64,000 nucleotides of DNA from Bromus sterilis (taxonomy: Eukaryota > Streptophyta > Magnoliopsida > Poales > Poaceae): positions 182,027,501 through 182,091,500 of the forward strand of contig OX465598.1 in assembly GCA_950022295.1 (NCBI GenBank). Reading direction: 5' to 3'. A program made the translations under genes and the position numbers. The notes beneath the pieces are model-generated. The model was not told the DNA's origin, made no database searches, and saw only the letters and a list, made by a program, of their open reading frames with translations. Every line of letters starts with the position of its first letter. Position 1 is the stretch's first letter. Positions 35,333-45,740 of the stretch are shown here, piece by piece.

Positions 35333-36530
35333 TTAAAGATTATGAAAGATGCTCACAAGAGAATAAGAATTGAAGCAAAAGAGAGCATCAAGAAGCAAAT
35401 GTGAAACAAATTTAAGCCTAACCCACTTCCTATGCATAGGAATCTTGTAAGAAAATAAATCAAAGAAGAACAAAGTGACATGCATAGGAAGGTAGAACAA
35501 GAATAACTTCAAAATTTTCAACATGAAGAGAGGTGTTTTAGTAATATGGAAGTTTCTACAACCAAACTTCCCTCTCTCAAAATAATTTCAGTAGTATCAT
35601 GAACAACATCAAGAATATAACTATTACATAAATCATGTTGTTTATGAACTGCAAGCACACGTGTATAGTTTTCAACACGGTCTTTAGGATTATAAGATAA
35701 ATGCAACCCATCACATTGAGCCTTGATAAGAGAAAAGTTCTCCGGATTTGGCGATTTCAAAAGGATAATAGGACAATCAAGTGTGGGTGCAATAGCAACA
35801 ATTTCATTCTTAACATAAGAAACTATAGCAAGTTCATCTTCGTAGGCATCATCCATAGTGGCATCATGGCCATCAACAAAGCAAGTATCAAAATCATCAG
35901 AAAGGGAAGTATCAAGTGAGTCCTCGGAATCATAAGATTCCTCTTCATATCAATCATTAGCCTCTTCTTGGGCAGCAAACATTTTATTTTTAAAATCCTC
36001 AATATAAGAATTGGAAGTATAATTCTCGAAGCAATAAGCAAGAACTGCAAAGTATTCAGACTCGAAAATAGTATCATGATATTTTTCAATCAAAGAAGCA
36101 ATCTCAAAGGCACCTTTAAAAGCAGCAAACTCTTCAATCTTTTCAACATGAAAGTAATCATAAACACCTTTAGCATAAGAAGATAAGATCTCATTTTCAT
36201 TAAACTCACATTGAAAAGGGAGGTGTTTATGATCTATATTAGAACAACAAGTAAAATCATAAATGTGGCACAAAAGTTTAGCATGGCAATAAGAAACATG
36301 TATTTGATCCCATAAGTGTTTCCCTTTCTAAGATAGGCGGTGCCGCGTATAATGAGCATGCTCATCCAATGATTTTCCCTCAACCAAGTCGGTTGGGTTT
36401 TTAGCGCGAGCACAAATTGATCGAAGACGATCCAAGTGAAACATGTCCATCCTACTATATTTGGGTGGTTCATCACCCATGGTGAGGATAGCATAAATAG
36501 GCAAAGCAAGACAAAGGCAAAAGGTAGCAA
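35333..36530 (-). pseudogene. Decayed homologue of the L ORF in element N
   Basis: Four consecutive minus frames (36234-36530, 35950-36273, 35518-35856, 35333-35524) form one broken reading. The middle is acidic ('CEFNENEILSSYAKGVYDYF', 'DTIFESEYFAVLAYCFENYT'). The last frame ends hydrophobic then basic, with 'IPMHRKWVRLKFV', as in the intact ORF of L. At least three frame changes are needed to join them. No Gag or protease motif is present. Function unknown. Confidence 0.6.
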
Positions 36531-36646
36531 CTATTTTTGTGGTTTTTCATAAAGGACACTGAGATAAAAGCTGAAAGGTAAACTAACAAGACTAAAAAAA
36601 ACAAAGGTAAAGGGTAGTGTGCAACTCCCTATCTTAGCACTCGGAG

Positions 36647-36664
36647 TCCCCGGCAACGGCGCCA
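36647..36664 (-). other. Primer-binding site of N, distal copy
   Basis: TCCCCGGCAACGGCGCCA on the plus strand, a perfect tRNA-Asp match. It is followed on the minus strand by 'ACTCCGAGTGCTAAGATAGG', like the context in H1. Confidence 0.88.
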
Positions 36665-36716
36665 GAAATACTTTGTTGCTGGCGTGGAATTTGACGGGAA
36701 AAGACTCCTGCTTCCT

Positions 36717-36734
36717 TCCCCGGCAACGGCGCCA
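36717..36734 (-). other. Primer-binding site of N, LTR-proximal copy
   Basis: A second perfect tRNA-Asp match 70 bp from the first and 12 nt from the LTR edge at 36747. The 52 bp between the copies ('aggaagcaggagtctttt...' on the minus strand) occur nowhere else that I see in the window. Confidence 0.9.
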
Positions 36735-36746
36735 GAAAACTTTGCT

Positions 36747-38199
36747 TGATGGCTTCTCACCCTTCGTTGGTTACCCCAAGTGGAAGGTTTGAGATGTAGT
36801 GCAGCAGCATTTTTCCCTCGGTGAAGATACCAAGGTTTGTCTCCAGTAGGACTCCAGAGATGATAAGTAGGTGTCAGCGGCGCAACTGACACGGACCTGC
36901 ACACAGACACAGATAACTTTGTTCCCAACGAAGTTCAGAGAGGTTGTCAATCTCTCCGGTCTTGTTGTTTACAAAGGAAAAACGCAAGGGATAATGATAG
37001 CACGTAAAAGCAGTAAAGTAAATATAGCTTGGAAACAGTAATGAGGATATGGACCGGGATACGTGATGTTCACTAGTGATGTCTCTCTCCCAAAAGACGA
37101 TAAAACTGCTATGCGAGGTAAACAAATTACAGAAGGGCTATTGACAGGATTATGAACGCACCGCAATGCTAACTATTCTACAAAAGAAATGAAGAGGCTC
37201 AAAAGCACGGGCAGGACGAAAAGATAAGTAGACCGAAATCCATTTGCATCTACTACTAATCATCCACCTTGAGATATCTATCCAGAACATCTCGCTGGTA
37301 TTAAGTTGCGAGCCCCACCCAAAGTGTAAACCCAAAGCAACGGACAACTGCATTAAAAAGAACTCTGCGTAAAGTAAATAATCCTTGTAACCGCGGTTAC
37401 AAGCACCGTTGTTTTCCCCCTTGTGGCAACAGCACATCCCCTAGACTCATGTTTCTGTCACTCAAGCGTGTCATCGGGGGGCATGAACCCACAATCTAGC
37501 ACAACGTTCCCTCTTGGAGTCACTACCTACTACTTGGCCAAAGCAATAAACATCAATGGAGAACATGCAAGAATTACTTAGGAACAAAAAATATAAGAGA
37601 TAAAAACCAAATATATTACTCTATCATAATCTGAACATAATCTCATAATCCATCAGATCCCTCCAAACTCAGCATAGCAACAGCAGAAATATTACAAAGG
37701 TGCCTCGATCATGTAGGGCAGCTCACGAGGTCTAAACAAGGAAGATCAAAGAGGGGAGGAGAAAATCACATAGCTACTGATCACGGACCCATGGTCCAAG
37801 GAAACCTACTCACGAGACATCCGGGGAGCATCCATGGTGGAGAGGAGACTCCCGCAGGTCAATCCTCCCTCCGGCAGGGTGCCGGGAAGAGGTCTTCTGG
37901 TCCTCCCGATCTTTGGAAGCGTGGCGGCGGCGAAATAGAGGCGAGTTCGCGGAATAGGTTTCTTCTCTTGGGGTTTTCCCTTGACGGATAAATAGGCGAA
38001 GGGGGGCACCCAGAGGTGGACCAGGGGCCCCAGACGCCCCCCTGGCGCGGCCAGGGGTGGGGCCGCGCCGGGTGGCCTCCACACAAGACATACATGGAGC
38101 AAGCAGAAAAAATGTATGAAAGTGTATCGAGATCATAGTAATATCACACAAAACATACATGGAGCAAGCAGAAATTATAGATACGTTTTGCACGTATCA
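36747..38199 (-). mobile_element. 5' LTR of N, 1453 bp, rearranged U3
   Basis: Begins TGATACGTGCAAAACG on the minus strand at 38199. Near 38080-38110 about 200 bp of U3 are missing and a partial extra copy of the LTR start ('acatacatggagcaagcaga') is present, so this motif occurs twice (38089-38108, 38154-38173). Confidence 0.85.
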
Positions 38200-39512
38200 G
38201 TCGGGCCCGCACCGCCGCCGCCAGGCCTGCTCGGGGCCAATTTGGGACGCCTCCTCCATGGACGTCGCGCGCCGCCGCGCCTCTGGTCGCCGGCGAGCAC
38301 CACCGTGCCACACAACCAGCCTCCTTCCCTCTCCTCCCTCTTCCGTTCTCTCCTCACCCCACTCTCCCTCTCACCCTTGCAGGTCCCGCACCGGAGCAGC
38401 CGACGTTATCGCCAAGGAGCCGCCATGGCCGAGGGGCCTCATCGCGCCGCCCTAGGACGGCCAGATCCGGCCGTCCGCGGCTGCCATGACCGGATGTGCG
38501 CCGCGTCGCCGACCCTCGCCCCCTCTGCACTGCCCTGCCCCACGCCGGAGCTCACCGCCGATGTGTGAAGCCGCCGTTGCCGCTCGGCCCCTGACGGGAT
38601 CAGGCGAGTTCCCGATCGGGGGCGCCGCCGTTGACCGGCCAGGTGGGCCGTCCCAGCATCCACTCGGCCTGTCCGCCCCTTGGCCCAGCCGTGCGGCCCA
38701 GTCCAGGGGCGCCTTCACCGCAATGGGCTCGGCTCCACCGCAATTTTTTTGTTGTAGTTTACGAGTGAACCGTAGCTCGGATCACGTTGCGCCCAAAAGG
38801 AAATTTTTTTAGAATTGTTTGTACTACAGTTCATCTTTTGTGAGCATTTTGATTTGAGGCCATCTTGATGTTTTTAATCTCTGTTGAAGTGGGCATCGGA
38901 TTATTAACTACTGCTAATCTCTGTCATGTGATGCTGCTGTGATTTTATTGCAAGTTTGCATGATGATTGTGACACATCCATGAGGCCTATTGCATTGATT
39001 CTTGTTGCATACTGTTAAGCATCATGTATACTTTCATTATATGCATTGCATTGTCATGTTTACATTTCTATACATAGATATGTTTAGCTCCAAAGTTGCT
39101 ATGCCACTGTTTTTGACAGCCACCTCTGTTTTTCTCTAAGTCTGTAACTTTCCAATGCCATGATGCATGCTTAATATCTTTTGATCTGTTATGCCTATGA
39201 CCTTGATTCTTGTTTGTACTTGATCATCATCATGTCTAGTTCATTCTCATATATTGCTATGTCATGATGCTGCAATTTTTCATATAGTTTTACCCCTGTT
39301 TATACAGCATGAAAATAACAGTTTCTGCCATGATTTCCTGATTTTCACTAAGTCCTTGACCAGTAATGTTTTATAGCTTTTTGTGTTTCTTATAACTAGT
39401 GAACCATTATGCCTATTTGCATGATTCCTTTGGCCATGACTTCCCTGCCATGTCTACTTTAGTTGCATATCATTTGTGAGCATGTTTGCATTCATTATCC
39501 TGTTTAGGCAAT
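38200..39512 (+). mobile_element. 3' LTR of M, part 2, with GC-rich leader
   Basis: Resumes the M LTR after N with a GC-rich block (38200-38735) containing a polypyrimidine stretch and acceptor-like 'cccttgcag|gt' near 38382. It is followed by 'gaaccgtagctcggatc' near 38766 and an AT-rich stretch with 'aactagtgaacc', shared with the 5' LTR. It ends at the GCAAT duplication of Z. Frames in the GC-rich block are open on both strands and are not taken as genes. Confidence 0.8.
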
Positions 39513-42500
39513 TGTGACGCCCCCAAAATCAGACCGTGTACAGTAATCATACACGCAAGGTACATGATCGAGATCAGGGACTCACGATGAGATATCACAA
39601 CACAATTCTACAAATAAAATAATACAAGCTGTTTATTACAATCCAGGGGCCACGAGGGCTCGAATACAACAACTTGAAAGCACAAAGTTAGCGGAAGCAA
39701 TAGTATCTGAGTACAGACACAAGGGTACAAGGTTGCCTTAAGAAGGCTAGCACACAATCAACACTCGATCTAAAATGCAAGGCCTCCTGCCTGGGAACCT
39801 CCAAACTACTCCTGGTCGAGGGGGAACTCCACGTCGTAGACGGCAACGGGGATCTTCACGTTGCGGTGCTCGACGTCGGGGATCTCCTGCTCCTCGGCTC
39901 CAACGTCGACTGCAGCGGCCGATCAGGCAAAACAATAAAAGGGGAAATAAATCAAAGGTGAGTATCTAGCATACCCGCGAGTCTTACGTCCGCTACAAAG
40001 CATTTATGCATTTGTATCAAATGGAAAGGGGAGGCTGTATATAGTGGACTGCAAGGTAGAAATCCGAACAAGGATAAGAAGCTAGGCCTATCGTAGACTA
40101 GCATCTTCCGACGAGTCTTGCAGCATGAGAAGAGAATAGCCAACAGTTTATATAAAGCATAAAGTAACAATGCAGCAGAAGTTGCTGCAGCATTTTATAA
40201 TAGTAAGTTGTAATAATTAACAATAATATATGCCTTCGAGTTCCCCTCCTCGACTACCCTGCGAGGAAAAAAACTCGGAACCAACAGTTTAATAGTAGTA
40301 GTTTGTAGTGGTAAGATCCAGCTACAGCATAAAGCGTCCTGTTACCGTGGACACGGCTATTCGAATAGATTAAACTCCCTGCAGGGGTTTCACTACTGTT
40401 CAACCTGCACGCTCGGATCTCCAGGGTGGTGGGCATCTTGTTAGGGAATGCTCCACCAAAGCTATCCGACACGACGCAGCCCATCCTAGGCTCAACAGAG
40501 AGGCCATCCACCGGACTATATCCTATGCGCCAAGGGGTCTAGGTCCCTCACCCTTGCACGCTCCTGCACGGTGCGAGGCTGGCCGGTGAAGACACACCGC
40601 TTCCCGGCAATCAGACCGCGATACTGCTGGCGTCTGAAGAGCTTTCGAATGAACTACGGCGCAGGGGAGCCCATAACTCCTTATCCCACGTGAAGGTAGT
40701 GCGTACAGACCAACAGGCCTCTCAAGTCATCCACCGAACCATTTAGCATTTTATTATTAACTGTCGGAACAACCATTATCATTGTCCTTATTTAGGTGAG
40801 TCGCGGACAACGACAGCAGCCAGGTCCACCAGTAAAATTAGTGCCTGCCCTCAGGTCCCACCAACTCGTGCGGTTACCAACAAGGTGAACCGTCTCCTTA
40901 CCTTGTCTCGTGTTTGCTCTTTGAAGAGCTCGACTTTCGTACAACAGGATACCTCTCAGCCACGAACAGTACCAGGCCCGCCGCACATCGGTGGAATACA
41001 CTTGAACTGTCGTTCCGCTAAGATACCCTGTGCGGGCACCGTTGGGTCACCCGACTCCTTACCTGTAAGGACACCAGTTGATTCGAGTGCCTACCATCAA
41101 GTGAAAACAGGAGGAATCACCCTCGATGGTTACACTTGAAGAGGTTCGACAGAGACATCAGCGGAATGAACTAAAGAGGAATATTCTTTTATCACCCCGG
41201 TGGTGCCGAGACACCAGCGTAATGAACTAAAGAGGAATACCCTCGTATCATCCCAGTGATGCTATGCTACTGAGCCGACGAGAGTGAAATACGAGTCCGT
41301 CCACTCGTAAGTCAAACTCAAAGTGACTCGGCAGAGTCTCGCCGTTGTAGGTTCCCTAGGGCGTCTGCATTGATCCGTACCTGGTGCAGTTATAATATTT
41401 TGTAATCCGCGTTCACTCACCAGAGTGATCACGGCTCGCTATGCTAAACCTAACCAACAAAGCGCAGGGCTCACTGCTAAATATAATGCATAAATATCAT
41501 AGGAAGCATAGGATAAAGGAAGGTACATCAAGGGGCGACAAAAACAAGCTATGCAATTGAATAGGATTGTAATCGTAGCAGCATCAGTAACAATGCCTAG
41601 TGCAAGAAATGTACAGAAAAGGAAGGCGATATCAGGGGAAGAGAATGTCTCTCCTTGCCTGGAAGCTCGACGGTAGAGGTACACGGTCGTCGACAAAGTA
41701 GTCGTACTCAGCAACGGTATTGTCGGCGGCAGCAACGGGTCTATCGGAGAATTAAAAGGGGGGGGGAAACAATAAATACACAGCAATAATAGCAATACAA
41801 GGTATGGCAAAGCAGATACAAAGCAACGGGGCTCTAACGCAGTGCTAAGTATTTTAGTCGGAGCGGGAATTTATCCGGGGATGAATCATTGGTACCGGTT
41901 GATTACCGGACCAATGATCCGGAGGGGGAAGGTTCCATGTCTGCAGTGTTGAGACATCTGACAGACATATGGATAATGTATCCGTGCTCGTTGATCCATT
42001 CTGAACAACTTTCATGTTCAGAACATTTTCATCTGGACAGTTTTACCGGTACCGGGTAATTATCGACAGACGGCCCGAAGGGGGGATGTCGATGTTCGTT
42101 GTGTTAGGGGCTGTGGCAGACATACAGACAGCGTATTCATATTCTTTGTATTTTTTATGATCAAGTTTAATATATAAATTATTTTCATCAGAGTTACGGT
42201 TTAAAAGATATTCAATTTCAAAGTTTAAATCATTTATGGAATTGTTTATTTGATAAATCAAACATTATCCAGAACAGTATTTTGACTTGGTCAAACTGAC
42301 AGGTGGGGCCCCTCTGTCATACACAATGGCTAAACAAATTCATTTATTTATTTAAATAGTGAAGGGGTCCCACTTGTCATACACACAACAACTTAATTCA
42401 CTTTAATTTAGTAAAAAGGGGGTGGACCCAGGCTGTCATTGGGACATTGTTATAACATGTTATTTTCTCTCCTTTTATTATAACAGGGGTTATTGCTAAT

Positions 42501-44171
42501 ATAGGATTAGTGGGAGGGCCTCTAGTCAGCGGGGTTAGGGGGTGCTTAGCCTAATATGTTAGGGGTTAACCCCTAATTAGAACTGGCCGGCCCCACTAGT
42601 CAGTGGGAGCACCCCACGGGATGCCCCAGCCGTGCACGCCGGCTTGACCAAGGGGCATGGCGGCGAGGCCAGCCCGGCCAGTGGCGGGTTCACGGCGGCC
42701 GGTGGCAAGAAGCGGCGAAGGTGCGGTTGCAGCAGCGGGCGGCTCGCAGCTCCAGCAGGAGCAACAACAACGAGGGGAGATTGGGTGGTGGGAAGGGCGC
42801 GGCCATGGCCGTGGCTGGCGAAGAGCGTGGCGAGGCCGACCTACCCAGGGAAGCGAGGCCGCGGCAGCCAGCAGTTGGCGCGGCGAGGGCGCGGCCAGCG
42901 CAAGGCAAGGCGTGGCCCGAGCGCGCACGATGGTGGCCACGGGCACGGGGCGTGCGACGCGTGGTCATGGCGTCCACCGGCGAGGGCCACGGTGCTACGG
43001 TGGGAAAACGAAGGGGGAATAGGGGGATTTACGGGAGGGCTCACGGCGGGGCTGTAGGGGGTGAAGGCGGGCTCGGGGAGGCTCGCAGCGGCGACGAATT
43101 CGTCGTCGATGCCGGCGGCTCTGGCGGGAGTCCCAAGCTCGATGGCGAGCGCACAGGCCATCCCGGCTCGATTCCTCGCTGGAGAGGACGTAGTCGAGGA
43201 CGAAGAGGTGCCAGGACACAGCCGCTTGGGCTGGGGTGGTCAGTGGCCACGCCAGGGCGCGATCGTGCCCACGGCCGACTCGGGTGTAGAGGGAGGAGAC
43301 GCAGGCGCGCGAGGGGCGGGGTGAGATCTCGATCTGGCGCGGCTAGGGCTTGTTCTTAGGGCACCGGGGGTTCATATTGTCGTTGGGGTGGCCGTCGATG
43401 CGCGGCACAGCGACGGTGCTCGCCTGGCACCGCTGGATGCCCGCCACGCCCCTGCTCTCCCCTGTAGCGAGAGGAAGGGGACGGTTCGGGGGGCGGGGCC
43501 GGTTGGGCTAGCTGGGCTATCTTGCCCATGGGGTGGGGAGGGGAATGGGGCCAGGGGGTTAGCTAGGTTTTTAATTTGTTTTTCTCCATTTTCTTTTCTG
43601 TTTATTTTCGTTTGCATTTATTTTATTTACCTAGGCATTTTTGTAAAATGTTTGAGGTGGCCCAAAAATAATGTTACACCTAAGGTTAGTGCCACAAATG
43701 GTTTGGGAAAATTTCAAAAGTCATTTAATATTTGACTTAAATATTAAATGATTAATATGGGATTTTTAGCTACTGTTTTGATTTGTTTGAATTAATTTAG
43801 AGATTAATAAAGTCCCCAAATTGGTGTACATGCTCCACTGAATATTAGTGATTTATTAAAAGTGGAAGCACAATTGTTGGACAAGGTTTTATTGTCAGCT
43901 TGTTTTTAATATTGCACCAAAGGCATTTCAAGATTTGATTTGATTTCAATTCAAAGGGAATTTGAATTGAGCTTGGAATTGTTTTGATTCATGATGACCA
44001 AGGTCCATGATCAAAGTGCTTCAACAATAATAAAGGTGAATTTGAATTTGAACTGAACCAGTTGATCAAAGAATTTTTTTTTATCCAGGCCATTTTGAGC
44101 AACAGTGCTTAGCAACAGTGATTAGCAAACAGTGAGAGTGATTACTGTTCACTGACAGTGAGGGTGTTACA
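39513..44171 (-). mobile_element. 3' LTR of Z, 4659 bp
   Basis: On the minus strand it begins TGTAACACCCTCACTGTCAG and ends GGGGGCGTCACA. The LTR start contains repeated 'CACTGTTGCTAA'-like units (44098-44168). Further in are a GC-rich leader-like block (42590-43340), a 57-bp tandem duplication (about 41152-41265) and AT-rich stretches. Apparent frames such as 42632-43359 are not conserved as coding sequence and are open on both strands. Confidence 0.9.
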
Positions 44172-44186
44172 AATCTCCACCACTAC
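44172..44186 (-). other. Polypurine-like tract of Z
   Basis: The minus strand reads GTAGTGGTGGAGATT before the LTR start TGTAACACC. It is purine-rich but interrupted by T residues. Confidence 0.65.
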
Positions 44187-45725
44187 AAAGAATTCCCGTC
44201 CCGATAATCAAAAGAAGTGCAAGGGTTCTTCTGGTTCTTGTTGTCCTTCTCGTAGGAGTTGATCCTTCACGTTGATGTATTCATTCCTCTGCATCGGTGC
44301 ATCTCGACGAGTTTTCATCATTCCTTCGAGGGCTCCATCGTGCTTACGGAAAGGGTAGGAGGGCAAACTTAAGGGGGTCGGATCGATACAAGGTTAATCA
44401 ACCAAGGTTGTCCAAGGAAAGGGGGTGCAAAGTATCTTTCGAGTTTATACTCAGGGGAATACATCGAGGGAAACAAAAGAAGGTATGGGGAATTACAAGC
44501 GGATATACATGCATTCGATGCCGATGATGGATGATGAAAAGGGGTCCAGGGCATCAGGTATAAACAATGAGTCTGATATCGGACTGAATATCACAAGGTA
44601 GGTGACTCATGAATTGCATAAGACGTCAAGCACGAAGAATAACCTTGGGAACGGGGATGTACAAAAGAGTGAGGTTTCGATCCTGTGGAACTGTGGCTTA
44701 GAGTGGTGGCATATTACGCGATAACGATGCAAGGATTGTCACAGAACAGCTTGTCAGCTATGTCGGCAATAACATGGGTACCAGGAGCAGTGGACATTGA
44801 GAACCATTTTCCTGCTCGTTAATACGAGGCGGAACAATTGACAAAGTTCTCGTCCCGGTGGTTACCACCATTGTTGATGAAATTTCGGTAACAAGGTTTT
44901 ACTGACAAGGTCGTACACCGAGGTGTTAACATAAGCATGGGAATTATCACTGCTTAGGTTATAATGATCGCAAGAAAGGTTAAACAGACCAATGGAAAGG
45001 AAATATGATGATACGCAAGTATCAGGTGTATATCTTTCCCCAGGGAAAGCAGAGCATGATATACACGACCAAGTTATGTTGGCAGAGAGTCAAGGGGGTT
45101 GTCGATGATAACAAAAATCATCGAGGGCAAGGATGGTATTTCACACGATGAATCCAATTGACACATGGGAGAAGCCAAGTAAGATTAGTTGGATAATAAT
45201 CCACCAAAGGTCAGGTGGTTTGCAAGGAATATGATGTGAGTATCGGCACTCAATCAGAAGGAGAAAGAATGCAAAGGCATTGGGTGATAGAAGCATCGGA
45301 ATAATTTGATGCTTAAGTACAAGGGAGTTATGATTTCCAGATCGAGAAGTGGATGTAATTATCCATACGAACTTATCGGTGGCAGGGGTTTCCAAAGGCT
45401 ATGAACACGTAGGGTCTCAGGAGTTTATCGAAGAGTAATCTTCGAAATCTTCAGGTGAAGCAAGCGATCATCTTGCGTGAAGAGCTCTCCGGAAAGACAG
45501 GGGTGCGAGATCCTAGAGTTAGAGTTAGAAAAACTTACCAGCAAGGATAAGAGAGCAGATTCCCAGAGCATAGGTAAGGAGAAAAGGATCCTAATACCAT
45601 AGATATCACACGTAGTGACATCGATGTGGGCCCGTAAGCCAAACATTAAGTTAGAAAAATAGTTTTTCAAAGTCTAGACTCAACTTCGACCAAGGAGTTG
45701 CAAGGGGGTGTCCTATAGGCAGTCG
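44187..45725 (-). other. Z internal region, non-coding
   Basis: No frame exceeds about 85 codons on either strand, and none shows Gag, protease, RT or integrase motifs. I see no nested insertion. It may be the retained leader of a longer parent or a true non-coding internal domain. The small minus frames at 45425-45670 and 45141-45395 have no recognisable features. Confidence 0.7.
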
Positions 45726-45737
45726 GCTCTGATACCA
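45726..45737 (-). other. Primer-binding site of Z (initiator tRNA-Met)
   Basis: The minus strand reads TGGTATCAGAGC, 3 nt after the end of the 5' LTR (45741). Confidence 0.92.
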
Positions 45738-45740
45738 ACT

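Larger units (their letters stand above)
30948..38199 (-). mobile_element. Element N, non-autonomous element with unknown ORF
   Basis: Minus-strand element with 5' LTR 36747-38199, two tandem tRNA-Asp primer sites, a decayed ORF region (35333-36530), a 3' module shared with H1, a polypurine tract (32510-32523) and a 3' LTR 30948-32509. No TSD is visible. The left LTR lacks its first bases and carries a 13-bp gap ('ttctcaccc|aagtgg'), and a piece of the M LTR is missing between the two flanks. The insertion or its edges were therefore altered by deletion. Confidence 0.85.

Noticed and set aside
42632..43359. Frames of 141 and 212 codons and the equivalents at 48903-49628
   Set aside because: Low-complexity GC-rich LTR block, open on both strands. 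The similarity of the two copies follows from their being paired LTRs.
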